From: CAWFPR01 sp963817635
GTDB lineage: Bacteria > Acidobacteriota > Vicinamibacteria > Vicinamibacterales > 2-12-FULL-66-21
NCBI GenBank assembly: GCA_963817635.1
Contig: CAWFPR010000021.1
Coordinates: 1-64,000 of the forward strand
Direction: 5' to 3'
DNA: 64,000 nt
Part shown: positions 27,295 through 38,631 of the stretch, one piece after another
Position numbering within the stretch: the first letter of the stretch is position 1
How the letters are laid out: every line of letters starts with the position of its first letter
The notes under the pieces: generated by a model
The model's database searches: none
Told to the model about the DNA's origin: nothing
What the model saw: the letters and a program-made list of their open reading frames with translations, nothing else
Translations under genes and position numbers: made by a program

Positions 27295-27930
27295 TCATTT
27301 GCCGATCGCAGTCGCGGCCGTGGCGCTCGCCGCCCGCTTGCGCTGGAGTTCGTGGATGTAGGTGATGATCGCCCACCGGTCCGCGGCAGGGATCGGCCAG
27401 CGGTACCCGGGCATCAGCCCCGCGCCGTTCGTGATGACGTCGAAGATCTGGCCGTCCGTGTAATTCAGGACTTTCTCCTGGTGGAACGAGGCCGTCGGCA
27501 CGTTGGCGCGCTGGAACAGGATCCCCTTGCCGTCCCCTCGGGCGTCGTGGCACGGCTGGCAGTAGATCGTGTATCGCTGCCGGCCGCGCTCGACGAGTGC
27601 GTCGTTCACCGTGACCGGAACGGTCGCGACGAACTGTCCGTCCGCTCCCTTGCCCGTGAAGAAGGCCGTATCCTCTTTCAATCCATCGATCGCGACCGTT
27701 CCGGGGACGGGTTGGCGCATCGACGAGCCGTCGTAGAAGAAATCGCTGGCCGTCTGCGGCAGAGCCTTCGGCTGGTCGTCCATGCTCGGGTTGAGATGGA
27801 TGGGTGGGCGGCTCGACGTGCAGCCGCGCGCGCAGCCCGTGAGGCCGACGAAGCACGCGAGCGCGAGGGCGACGAGCACCCGTCCGCCTCCGCTGAAGCT
27901 ACGGCGGACAAGCCGTGTGCGAACCGTCAT
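27295..27930 (-). CDS. actE: Alternative complex III subunit E, monoheme lipoprotein cytochrome c
   Basis: A 211-residue lipoprotein. The lipobox is LTGC; the next stretch, PPIHLNPSMDDQPKALPQTA and SDFFYDGSSMRQPVPGTVA, is the hallmark of ActE. Heme is bound at CQPCH (YTIYCQPCHDARGDGKG) with GAGLMPGYRW supplying the likely axial methionine. The N-terminal signal contains RRSFSGGGR, coded by a 28-bp perfect-stem palindrome at 27882-27909. ATG 27930 overlaps the ActB stop by four bases. In this operon the NrfD-like ActC/ActF and ActD do not separate ActB from ActE. Confidence 0.85.
   Translation of the reverse strand: MTVRTRLVRRSFSGGGRVLVALALACFVGLTGCARGCTSSRPPIHLNPSMDDQPKALPQTASDFFYDGSSMRQPVPGTVAIDGLKEDTAFFTGKGADGQFVATVPVTVNDALVERGRQRYTIYCQPCHDARGDGKGILFQRANVPTASFHQEKVLNYTDGQIFDVITNGAGLMPGYRWPIPAADRWAIITYIHELQRKRAASATAATAIGK
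27882..27909. repeat. Palindromic insertion inside the ActE signal sequence
   Basis: gtccgcc and ggcggac form a perfect 7-bp stem around 14 bases (tccgctgaagctac). On the minus strand it codes in frame for part of the lipoprotein signal (SFSGGGR). I recall similar gtccgcc..ggcggac elements in other draft genomes; not checked. Confidence 0.6.
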
Positions 27931-30926
27931 GCGACGCCATCCAGAGCCGGATTCGGATTGCGCACCTTGGCCAGATAGGTCGTCCTCGGCTTCGTGTTCA
28001 GCTCGTCGAGGAGCGCGTAGTTGCGCGGATCGCTCTTCGCCTTCACGACCCGGCTCGACTGGTCCCGCAGATCCCCGAACTCGATGGCCGAGGCGGGACA
28101 GGCCTGCTGACAGGCCGTCTTGACGTCGCCGTCGCGAACCTCGCGCCCCGCGAGCTTCGCGTCGATCTTCACGCGATTGATCCGCTGCGTGCAGTACGTG
28201 CACTTCTCCATGACGCCCCTCGCCCGAACGGTGACGTCAGGATTCATCGCGAGCTTCAGAATGGAGGGTGTGTCCTTGGTGAAGTTGAAGAAATTGAACC
28301 GGCGCACCTTGTAGGGACAGTTGTTCGAGCAGTAGCGGGTCCCGATGCACCGGTTGTACACCATGACGTTGAGGCCCTGCGCGTCGTGAACGGTCGCGGC
28401 CACGGGGCAGACCTGCTCGCACGGGGCATCCTCGCACTGCATGCAGGGAACCGGCTGGAAGACGACCTCCGGGCTGCCGTCGGGATCGCCGGAGAAGTAC
28501 CGGTCCACCCGAAGCCAGTGCATCTCGCGCCCTTTCGAGACCTGGATCTTGCCGACGACGGGCACGTTGTTCTCGCTCTGGCAGGCCGTCATGCACGCGC
28601 TGCAGCCGATGCAGGCGTTCAGGTCGATCGTCATCCCCCACTGGTGCCCCTGATCGTAGGTGCGCTCCTTGAAGAGGGAAAAGTGTTGCGTCTCTTCCCC
28701 CTCTTTCGCGCCCGATCGAAGCTCGGCCAGGGTCGATTCGCGGACGAGAGGACGACCCTCCATGCTGCCGTGGTGCTGGGTCGTCGAGAGCGGGTACTTC
28801 CGCCCGACCCTGGTGAGTGTCGCGCCGCTGTCAGTGCCAGGCGCCCGGGACGTTCGGACTGTGAACGTGTCGAACCCGACTCCGGACCCGACGCGGCCCG
28901 CGCGGACACGACCGTAACCGAGGGTGAGGGCCACCACGCCGTCCGCCATGCCGGGCAGGATTGAGACCGGAAGCTCGAGCGAGCGCCCCGCGTAGTCGAC
29001 ACGGACCACATCCTCGTCCGCAAGACCGAGCGATTCGGCGGTCTTCGGAGCCACGAGCGCCGGGTTGTCCCACGTGAACTTGGTGAGGGGATCGGGCAGC
29101 TCCTGGAGCCACCCGTCGTTCGCGAACCGGCCGTCGTGAAGCCACGGCGACGGGAGGAAGACGATCTCGAGGCCACTCGCATTGCCGTTCGGCCCGGCAA
29201 GCTCCGCAAGCGGCTCCCCCGTGAGATCGGGCACGACTTCGGGCAGCTCGCTGCCCGCAAGCAGCCCGTCGTGCAGGACGCGGTTCCATTTCCTGTCGAA
29301 GTCGGCCTCGCCCAGGAGTGGCTTCCAGGTCTCCCGCACGATGTCGTAGCCGGGACGGTCCTTGCCGCCAACCATCAGCCCCAGCACTTCGACCTGGGTT
29401 CGCCCGCCGAACAGGGGGAGGATCAGCGGTTGAACAGCGCTGAGCGTGCCTCCAACGGCGCGCGCGTCTCCCCATGACTCGAGGTAGTGAGCGCGCGGGA
29501 TATGCCACTCCGCCGCGGACGATGTTTCGTCAACCGCGTGCCCGAGCGCGACCGTGTGAGGGACCTTCGACATGGCCGAGGCGAAGTCGAGGTCGGCGGG
29601 GGCGTCGAACACAGGATTGCCGCCCAGGATGACGAGCGTCTGGACCGTGCCGCTCTTCATCGCGGCAACGAGCGACGCCAGCGAGCTGACGCTCGGAAGC
29701 GCCGCGTCCTTCGTCTCGTAGTAGCTGACCGTCCTGCCGGTGTTGCCGAGGTGCGTGTTCAGGGCGCAGACCGCGGCGTGGACGGCCGCGGGCTGGCGCT
29801 CCCCGGCGACAATCAACCCTGTGCCGCGATTCGCGAGAAGGTCCTTCGCAAGCGCGTCAATCCACCGCGGGTCCACTCCCGGCGAGGTCGGCCTGGCTGG
29901 CGGCTCCGCGGCCGCGCACCCAGGCGTGTCGCAAGGGCCGCAAGGAAGGGGGCGATCTGCCGGCTCTGGAGCCGGAGGCGGTGGTCCGCCATCGCCCCCG
30001 TCAGCGAGGAGACCCCTTCAACGGCGTACAGCCGGTTCATCACCTGCCCTGAGCTTGTCGCCCCTCGACCTGGCTCGGGGCCACCCTGAGGCTCTCGAAG
30101 GGTCGAAGGGGCGCCACCTGACGCCGGCCCCGCGCGTCGTCCGTCCGCGAAGCCGCGCGCGTGACGGATCATCTCCGGGTCGGTGAGGAGCGGGTCGGCG
30201 TCGAGCGCGAGGATCACCGTGGCGCGATCGAGCCTCGAGCATGAGATCGAGGTCGCGCCCCGTGGCGCGCCGCAGGCCCGCGAGCCGGTTCTCGTCGCTG
30301 ACCGCGTCGTAGGTCGCCCACTGCACCCGGGGGTAGGCGGCGCGAAGCTCGGAAGCCAGGCGAGCCAGGGTCGGCGAGGAAAAGGACTCGCACAGGACGC
30401 CAAGGCCGGCGCCGCCATCCGCGGCATGTGCCTGGGCCAGCTGTCCCCAGGCCGTCACGAAGTCGCTCCAGCTCTTCGGAGCGCCCTTCAGCGTGACCGA
30501 CTGCGAGCGGTCGGGATCGTAGAGGCCGAGCACGGACGCCTGGACGAGGGCGCTCGAGGCCCCGAGGGTCGAGGGGTGCGCTGGGTTGCCCTCGATCTTG
30601 GTCGGCCGTCCTTCGTGGCTCTCGACGATCAAGCCGTAGGCGCTCCTGCGGAACGGCATCGTCGTCGCGTAGTAGCGGGGGATCCCGGGGACGACGTCCT
30701 CGGGAGCGGTGACATACGGGACAATTTCCTCGACCGGGCGCCGGCACCCCGCGAGGCCTGCGAGCGACAGCGATGCGCCGACGAGCAGCATCATGTCGCG
30801 CCGGGTCATCCCGTCGGTCAACTCCGAGGCGCCCTCCGGGAACTCCCGCTCGAGCGCGGCGCGATACTCGGGGTGGTCTTCGATCTGCGCGAGGCTTCGC
30901 CAGTAGGTCCGGCTCAACGGTGGCAC
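27927..30926 (-). CDS. actB: Alternative complex III subunit B, molybdopterin-like and [Fe-S] protein, two frameshifts and an in-frame repeat
   Basis: About 999 residues. A Tat signal (MTRRDMMLLVGASLSLAGLA) precedes the molybdopterin-oxidoreductase-like half, which in this family lacks the cofactor (PRYYATTMPFRRSAYGLIVE; WHIPRAHYLESWGDARAVGG). The C-terminal half is ferredoxin-like with cysteine sets CIGCSACMTACQSEN, CMQCEDAPCEQVCP, CIGTRYCSNNCPYK and CTYCTQ with CQQACP, enough for three [4Fe-4S] and one [3Fe-4S] cluster. One extra base near 30235 and one missing base near 29917 compensate. Between GFADGRR and MNRLYAVEG about 25 residues (APSTLREPQGGPEPGRG) are coded by a dispersed palindromic repeat. 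GTG 30926 overlaps the ActA gene end. It passes electrons between quinone-side partners and the cytochromes. Confidence 0.85.
30059..30113. repeat. Palindromic dispersed repeat inside the ActB gene
   Basis: cgcccctcgacc and ggtcgaaggggcg are near-perfect inverted arms around a 30-base centre. The element is read through in frame and adds about 25 residues at a position where the flanking protein sequence is strongly ActB-like on both sides. Confidence 0.7.
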
Positions 30927-31561
30927 CCCGAACAATCAGTCGGCGGGTTGACGGCCCGTTCGCTGCTGAGCTGGGCGGCCAGCGCCCCGGCGTCCCCGGG
31001 AGGGGTCCACTTCATGTTGGTGACCTCCGAGACGGGGCGCCGGCTGGGACCGGGGTTGCGGTGGCAGTCGAGGCACCAGCTCATGCTGAGGGGCTTCATC
31101 TGGGTGACCATTTCCATCTCGTCGATGCGACCGTGGCAGGTGACGCAGCCGATTCCCGCCGCCACGTGCACGTTGTGGGCGAAATAGACGTAGTCGGGAA
31201 GCTTGTGAACGCGAACCCAGCGCATCGGCCGGCCGCTCTGCGCGCTGTCCCGGATCGGTGCGAGCGCCACGCTGTCCCTTTTCACGACCTGGTGACAGTT
31301 CATGCAGGTCCGCGTGGGTGGAACGTTGGCGACGGGAGATATCTCGACCGAGGCGTGACAGTAGCGGCAATCGAGACCAAGCTCGCCGACGTGGAGCCTG
31401 TGACTGTACGGGACGGGCTGCACGGGACGGTAGCCCACGTCTGTGTACCACGGGGAGAAGTAGTACCAGACGCCCGCGACCGCGATGGCCGGGCCGAGGA
31501 TGCCCGCGATGGCGGCCACAATCGGGAGCTTGTTCCACAGCGGGGGGAAAATCTGGGCCAA
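30914..31561 (-). CDS. actA: Alternative complex III subunit A, pentaheme cytochrome c
   Basis: A 215-residue protein with one N-terminal membrane helix (IVAAIAGILGPAIAVAGVWY) and five CxxCH heme sites: CRYCH, CMNCH, CVTCH, CLDCH and CSGCH. That number and the PYSHRLHVGELGLDCRYCH context fit ActA of the alternative complex III. The start is TTG 31561 (LAQIFPPLWNKLP): an in-frame TAG lies two codons upstream and a GGAG about nine bases before it. The stop overlaps the ActB start region. It is the first gene of the seven-gene respiratory operon. Confidence 0.87.
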   Translation of the reverse strand: MAQIFPPLWNKLPIVAAIAGILGPAIAVAGVWYYFSPWYTDVGYRPVQPVPYSHRLHVGELGLDCRYCHASVEISPVANVPPTRTCMNCHQVVKRDSVALAPIRDSAQSGRPMRWVRVHKLPDYVYFAHNVHVAAGIGCVTCHGRIDEMEMVTQMKPLSMSWCLDCHRNPGPSRRPVSEVTNMKWTPPGDAGALAAQLSSERAVNPPTDCSGCHR

Positions 31562-31848
31562 TGGCTAGGACTCCGGGCAGCTGGAGAACGTGTGCCCAGG
31601 CCGCAAGTTCGCGATGGAACTGTGATGCCACATCTTCGCGCCCCACTCTGATGCGTCGCAGGGGAACGACGGAAATCCGTCAGCGAGGCCGCGATTCTAT
31701 CCACGAACTTGAACCATGGTCAAGCGCACCGGGCGTCAGAGCCCGAAGCGTTCGTGCGCAACACGAGACGCCGGCGGTCACGGTCCGGGCTGTATCGTCG
31801 CTGAGGCGGGCTGCGAATCGGCCGGCGAATGCCCGGCCCGTTCGTTCG
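31562..31848. other. Leader and promoter region of the respiratory operon
   Basis: No gene seen. It holds the act promoter (31694-31723) and a 5' untranslated leader of about 125 bases before ActA. I did not find a known riboswitch fold in the leader by eye. Confidence 0.5.
31694..31723 (-). promoter_or_regulatory. Sigma70-like promoter of the act operon
   Basis: On the minus strand TTGACC (31718-31723) and TAGAAT (31694-31699) each match the consensus at five of six positions and are 18 bases apart. Transcription would start near 31687, leaving a leader of about 125 bases before ActA. Confidence 0.6.
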
Positions 31849-32697
31849 TCAGGCGGCCGGCACGCCGCCTCCGGCGACGGCGGCGAGGACAATCGCGAAG
31901 GCCCTCGCGATGATGTCGCGCGACCGGGCGTCGTGGTCGAACACGTCGAACCCGTGGCGTCCCGTCGGATGGGTCAACAGGTCCAGCGGGGCGTTCAGCT
32001 CGAGGGCGCGCGCCGCGAAGCGATCCATCGCGGCATTCAGGGCGGGGTCGTCCAGCCCTGCCCGCGCGATGACGAGCGGCGTGGTCCATCGTTCGGCGTC
32101 CTGGAGGGCGGCGACGGCCGACCAGCGCCGCATCGAGCTGTCGGCCTCGAGCGTGCCCGGACGGACGTCGAGGCCAGCATAGAACAGGACGAGCGCGCGC
32201 AGGCCGTCAGGAGGCGTGCGGAGCAGCGGCGCGATCAGGGCGCCGCCGCCGCTGAACGCCCAGATGGCCATCCGCCCGGGGTCGCCACCCACTCGAGGGC
32301 CGTCCGCGCGGAGCCACGCCAGCGTTGCGGCCACCCGTCCGGACGACGCTGCGCAATCCGACGGCGCGCGGAACCGGTGCGACACGACGACCCCGAGGAA
32401 TCCCTGCGCGGCCGCGGCGCGACCGTAGGACTTGAAGATGCCCCAGACGCGCGGGTCTGGCGCGGGCTCCGGCACCGGGCCGCCTGGGACGAAGAGCACG
32501 ATTGGGTGGACGCCTCCGACCGGAGGGCGGTAGAGGTCCACGAGCGGCGCGTTCTCGCCGACTCCGGCGGCCACGCCGGACTCCACCTCCACGTTCGCCA
32601 TGCCCGGCACGTGAAGGGCCATCGGCCGCGTCAGGATGCCGGCGGGGACGGCCGCCGGGTCAGGGAGACGCTCCTTCTTTGCTCGATTTTCCGCCAT
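31849..32697 (-). CDS. Alpha/beta hydrolase (esterase-like)
   Basis: A 282-residue cytoplasmic hydrolase from ATG 32697 (an open frame continues to 32730). The oxyanion-hole region is IVLFVPGGPVP, the nucleophile elbow AIWAFSGGGALIAP (Ser in G-x-S-x-G-like FSGGG), the acid ARAGLDDPALN and the base PTGRHGFDVFD, giving a complete Ser/Asp/His set in the expected order. It resembles small esterases or dienelactone-hydrolase relatives. It is divergent from the LysR regulator with the palindrome at 32736-32758 between them, so it is the likely target of that regulator. Substrate unknown. Confidence 0.78.
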   Translation of the reverse strand: MAENRAKKERLPDPAAVPAGILTRPMALHVPGMANVEVESGVAAGVGENAPLVDLYRPPVGGVHPIVLFVPGGPVPEPAPDPRVWGIFKSYGRAAAAQGFLGVVVSHRFRAPSDCAASSGRVAATLAWLRADGPRVGGDPGRMAIWAFSGGGALIAPLLRTPPDGLRALVLFYAGLDVRPGTLEADSSMRRWSAVAALQDAERWTTPLVIARAGLDDPALNAAMDRFAARALELNAPLDLLTHPTGRHGFDVFDHDARSRDIIARAFAIVLAAVAGGGVPAA

Positions 32698-32735
32698 GCG
32701 GCGAGTCTGGCAACCGGTGACAGCATTCACAAGTT

Positions 32736-32758
32736 CAATGACATGATGTAGGTCATTG
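32736..32758. promoter_or_regulatory. LysR-type operator palindrome
   Basis: CAATGAC-N9-GTCATTG, a perfect inverted repeat of seven bases per arm, between the divergent hydrolase and LysR genes. It ends two bases before the LysR start codon. Its size, symmetry and place fit a LysR recognition site used for autoregulation and divergent control. Confidence 0.7.
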
Positions 32759-32760
32759 AC

Positions 32761-33735
32761 ATGGTGAATATCTCAGCGGTCGATCTGAATCTCCTCGTCG
32801 TGCTCGATGCGCTGCTGACGGACGGCAGTGTGACGGGGGCGGCCCGACGCGTCGGTCTCAGTCAGCCCGCCGTCAGCAACGCACTCGCGCGGCTGCGCGA
32901 TCTGTTCGGCGACGCGCTGCTGGTGAGAAGTCCGCGCGCGATGGTGCCGACGGAACGGGCGGAAGCGCTGCGGGCGCCGCTCGCCCGCCTCCTTCGCGAT
33001 GCGCGCGGGGTGCTCGAGCCGCCGGCGACATTCGACCCGGCCAGCACCGATCGCGCCTTCACGATCGCGGCGACCGACTACGCGGCGATCGCGCTGGTGC
33101 CGGCGATCGCGGCGTGGCTGCGGCGCACGGCGCCCCGGCTCGTCCTCCGGGTGGACCCGATGGATCTGCGCTCCAAGGCCGCGCAGTTCCGCGCCCTCTC
33201 GTCGGGCGGCCTCGATCTGGTCCTCGGGCTCTTTCCGCAGGCGGTGCGAATGCCGGCCGGCTACGCGGCCGAGACGCTCGCGGCCGAGCGCCTCATGGTC
33301 ATCGGCCGGCGCGACCATCCCCTGCTGCGGACGCCGCCCACGCTCGCCTCGCTCCGCCGGGCGCCGTTCGTGAAGGTTGGAGACGGACAGCGGGAGATCG
33401 TCGAGGGATGGCTGCTCGCGCGCGGCCTCTCACCGCGAGTCGCCGTCGTCGCGCCGTCGCTCGACGTGGCGCTGCGGCTGGCGGCGGCCGGCGACTTGCT
33501 CCTGATCGCCGGCGGCCGACTCGCGGCGGCGTCGGCGCTGCCCTTGATCGCACGGCGGCTGCCCTTCGCGCTGGCGCCGCTTTCGCTGCTCGCCGCATGG
33601 GCGGACAGTACCCGCGTGTCCGAGGCTGGCGTCTGGTTTCGTGCCGCGATCGGCGAGGCGGTCGCGTCGGCCATCGCGGGTAAACGCCGGACGGCTTCGC
33701 CGGCGCTGGGACCCTGGCGCGCGACGAGCCGGTGA
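32761..33735 (+). CDS. LysR-family transcriptional regulator (NahR/LeuO-like)
   Basis: A 324-residue regulator. The helix-turn-helix is GSVTGAARRVGLSQPAVSNA, then LARLRDLFGDALLVRSPRAM; the DLNLLVVLDALL opening and VPTERAEAL continuation place it with NahR/NodD/LeuO-like members. A periplasmic-binding-like effector domain follows (FTIAATDYAAIALVPAIAAW; LDLVLGLFP). The start codon ATG 32761 lies just behind the operator palindrome. It probably controls the divergent alpha/beta hydrolase in response to a small, perhaps aromatic, molecule; the effector is unknown. Confidence 0.85.
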   Translation: MVNISAVDLNLLVVLDALLTDGSVTGAARRVGLSQPAVSNALARLRDLFGDALLVRSPRAMVPTERAEALRAPLARLLRDARGVLEPPATFDPASTDRAFTIAATDYAAIALVPAIAAWLRRTAPRLVLRVDPMDLRSKAAQFRALSSGGLDLVLGLFPQAVRMPAGYAAETLAAERLMVIGRRDHPLLRTPPTLASLRRAPFVKVGDGQREIVEGWLLARGLSPRVAVVAPSLDVALRLAAAGDLLLIAGGRLAAASALPLIARRLPFALAPLSLLAAWADSTRVSEAGVWFRAAIGEAVASAIAGKRRTASPALGPWRATSR

Positions 33736-33775
33736 TCGTCGATCGCGGGCGCCGTCTTGCGACAGCCGCTGCCGT

Positions 33776-36170
<2,395 letters not shown>

Positions 36171-36254
36171 CAGGTGCGGCGATTATATGCTGCCCCGGCG
36201 GGCAGGGACCGGGTCCGAACGCAGAGCATCGGCACCTTCGGCGGTCCGCCCAGG

Positions 36255-38015
36255 CTAGAAGCCGCCGCCGCCGCCGCCCCCGAAACCGCCGCCGCTCGAC
36301 CCGCCGCTGAATCCGGATCCGCCGCTGCTCCTCGGCGACGACGCCATGGCCGAGGCCGCCTGCGTTGACATGACGCCGAGACTCCTCGTGAAGGTGCCCG
36401 GCTGAAACGAGTGCATGCCGGCCGGACCGCTGTACCACTGTGGCGGCTCCTTGTAGATGCCCTCGAATGCCTTCGCCCACCTGGCCTCGACCCCCAGCGC
36501 CATCGCGTACGGCAGGAATTTCTCGAACATCTCCGGCGTCTTCACCACCCGATCCAGGCGATCGCTCTCGACTCGAGAGAGGAACTCCTGGAACCCGAGC
36601 ACCTTCTCCAGCTCGCGCGTGCCGCGCACGGTACGCGACGGCATGAACCAGCCGAACAGCACCATGATGACGCCAGACAGGATGCCCGCCGCGATGCCGG
36701 CGGCCGGCTGCATGCCGAACGCGGTCATCAGCGTGCCGCTCGCTGCCGCGAGGACGCCCCCGGCGATGGCGCCACCGATCATGTACATCGCGCGCACCCG
36801 GTCGGGTCGGCCGGTGTAGTAGCCGCCGCTGACGAGCATGTTGTACAGGCCGTCGCGGAGGCCGGGCAGGTACATGTAGAACTTGTCCTTGAGGTCGGAA
36901 AGGGCGACCGACTCCGCGGAGTCGGCGAACATCGCCTTCAGCAGGTCGCGCTCGTGCGCCTTCAGGGCACTCCACTCGCCACGCGGGCTCTTCAGAGTGA
37001 ACGTGTAGTCCTTGCTGGAGAAGAGCCCTAAGAGGCGCTTGTTCTCCGTTTCGGTGATGTGGATGCGCCCGCGCACGGCGAGATCCACGATCGTCGCGGT
37101 AATATCCCGCATGTCCGGCTTTCCATCGACGAGCGTCCCCAGCTCCGCGGGCGTCATCTGGCCAGGGGGCTCGTACTGTGTGGCAATCGGCCCCAGCTTC
37201 GGATCGCGGCCGCGCGCGCGCCAGAGCCGGAACATCCCGAAGAACACCAGCGGCGGGATCGCCAGCGGAAGGTTGCTGTAGGTGAAGTCCGCGGTTCGTT
37301 CAACCGCGGTCGGCCGATGCACGATGCCGGGGTTCCAGCCGACAACGAGCGTCAGCCCCTCGTGAAATCCCAGGCCCCGCATCGTCTGCACGTGCACGCC
37401 GTCGGCCTCGACGGAGACGGCCGTCTGCTCGGTGGAGCCGTACGCGCCACGGAACGCGGTCGCGCGCACGCCCGTGACGCCCTCGGGCAGCCGCACGTGG
37501 GCCGAGGCGGACGCGATCGGCACCTCCCACTCGTCGCCGGTCACGTTCCAGTACAGCTCGTCGTGTTCGTCGAAGAACTTCAGGCCGTTGGGCACACGGT
37601 ACCGCAGCTTGACGGTCCGCGTCGCGTCTGCGGCTCCCGGGACCCAGATCTTCAGCTTGCGATAGTGACGCTCGCTGCTGATGTCGTACTTCAGCGCGGT
37701 GCCCTCTCCGTCGGTCACCGATTCGATGTCGAGCCGCAGGGTGTAGTTCAGCCCCTGCGGTGTGCGGTACTGGACGGGAATGGTACGGAAGATGCCGTTC
37801 CAGGATCCGGTGAACCGCGGGACGATGGTCTCCTCGACGAGAATCGACCCGTCGGGCGAGACCTCGATTGTCGCGTCGAAGCGCTGGATGACGAGCGTGC
37901 GCTCGGCGGCGTCTGGCGCCGCGGCGAACAAGAGGACCGCAAGGCCGAGCAGCCACATCGTCGCTCTGCGAGCTCCGGCGCGGACCACTGCCCCGCCTCG
38001 CCGCGGTGACCTCAT
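36255..38015 (-). CDS. DUF2207 membrane protein
   Basis: A 586-residue protein. A signal/anchor (MWLLGLAVLLFAAAPDAA) precedes the external beta-rich DUF2207 domain (IQRFDATIEVSPDGSILVEE; FTGSWNGIFRTIPVQY), then a helix (LAIPPLVFFGMFRLW), a cytoplasmic winged-helix-like part (TPAELGTLVDGKPDMRDITA) and a helical hairpin around 420-460. It ends in a glycine/serine-rich tail (GGGFGGGGGGGF), typical of the family. The start overlaps the lemA stop (TGATG). LemA and DUF2207 genes are commonly adjacent; function is unknown, with envelope stress or membrane organisation suggested. Confidence 0.83.
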   Translation of the reverse strand: MRSPRRGGAVVRAGARRATMWLLGLAVLLFAAAPDAAERTLVIQRFDATIEVSPDGSILVEETIVPRFTGSWNGIFRTIPVQYRTPQGLNYTLRLDIESVTDGEGTALKYDISSERHYRKLKIWVPGAADATRTVKLRYRVPNGLKFFDEHDELYWNVTGDEWEVPIASASAHVRLPEGVTGVRATAFRGAYGSTEQTAVSVEADGVHVQTMRGLGFHEGLTLVVGWNPGIVHRPTAVERTADFTYSNLPLAIPPLVFFGMFRLWRARGRDPKLGPIATQYEPPGQMTPAELGTLVDGKPDMRDITATIVDLAVRGRIHITETENKRLLGLFSSKDYTFTLKSPRGEWSALKAHERDLLKAMFADSAESVALSDLKDKFYMYLPGLRDGLYNMLVSGGYYTGRPDRVRAMYMIGGAIAGGVLAAASGTLMTAFGMQPAAGIAAGILSGVIMVLFGWFMPSRTVRGTRELEKVLGFQEFLSRVESDRLDRVVKTPEMFEKFLPYAMALGVEARWAKAFEGIYKEPPQWYSGPAGMHSFQPGTFTRSLGVMSTQAASAMASSPRSSGGSGFSGGSSGGGFGGGGGGGF

Positions 38016-38572
38016 CAGAATTTCACCTGCGGGACCGCCCGCTCGGTGTCAGGGGTCTCGAAGAACTCGCGGTTCTTGAAGCCGAACATGCCGGCGACGA
38101 TGTTCGACGGGAACTGCTGGATCTTCGTGTTGAGATCGCGGACGACAGCGTTGTAGTAGCGGCGGGCGTTCTGCACCGCGTCCTCGATCTGCGACAGCGT
38201 GTTCTGGAGCTGCGCGAAGTTCTCCGCCGCGCGCAGCTGCGGATAGGACTCGGCAAGAGCGAACAGGCCGCGCAGCGCGCTCGTCAGCGCCCCCTCCGCC
38301 TGGCCGCGCTCCGCCGGCCCCGCGCCCTGCACGGAGACCGCGCGGTTGCGCGCGTCGACGACCGCCTCGAACGTCTGGCGCTCGTGGCTGGCATAGCCCT
38401 TCACGGTTTCGACGACGTTCGGAATGAGGTCGTGGCGCCGCTTGAGCTGCACGTCGATGTCGGCCCAGGCGTTGGTCGTCTGGACGTTCAGCCGGACGAG
38501 CCCGTTGTAGATGACGACGACGGCCACGGCGATCAGGATAACGGCCGCCAGGACGAAGATGATCGGTGTCAT
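38015..38572 (-). CDS. lemA: LemA family protein
   Basis: A 185-residue protein. One N-terminal helix (PIIFVLAAVILIAVAVVVIY) is followed by the LemA coiled-coil domain, with NAWADIDVQLKRRHDLIPNV, then VETVKGYASHERQTFEAVVD, ALAESYPQLRAAENFAQLQN and ENFAQLQNTLSQIEDAVQNA, ending RREFF-like KNREFFETPDT. The start is ATG 38572 with GGAG about ten bases upstream; a longer open frame to 38731 is non-native. It is translationally coupled to the DUF2207 gene. The role is uncharacterised. Confidence 0.9.
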   Translation of the reverse strand: MTPIIFVLAAVILIAVAVVVIYNGLVRLNVQTTNAWADIDVQLKRRHDLIPNVVETVKGYASHERQTFEAVVDARNRAVSVQGAGPAERGQAEGALTSALRGLFALAESYPQLRAAENFAQLQNTLSQIEDAVQNARRYYNAVVRDLNTKIQQFPSNIVAGMFGFKNREFFETPDTERAVPQVKF

Positions 38573-38611
38573 CGGTGTGTCTCCGTGCGAATCCGCGATG
38601 TTGTGGATACG

Positions 38612-38617
38612 ATTATA
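38612..38617 (-). promoter_or_regulatory. -10 box of the lemA operon
   Basis: A perfect TATAAT on the minus strand 40 bases before the lemA start. No good -35 box was seen at 16-18 bases. Confidence 0.45.
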
Positions 38618-38631
38618 GGCGGACGCCGGCC

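Noticed and set aside
25470..27365. Plus-strand open frame of about 630 codons opposite the CydA-like gene
   Set aside because: The Arg/Asp/His-rich translation is an antisense shadow; the minus strand codes for a clear polytopic membrane protein.
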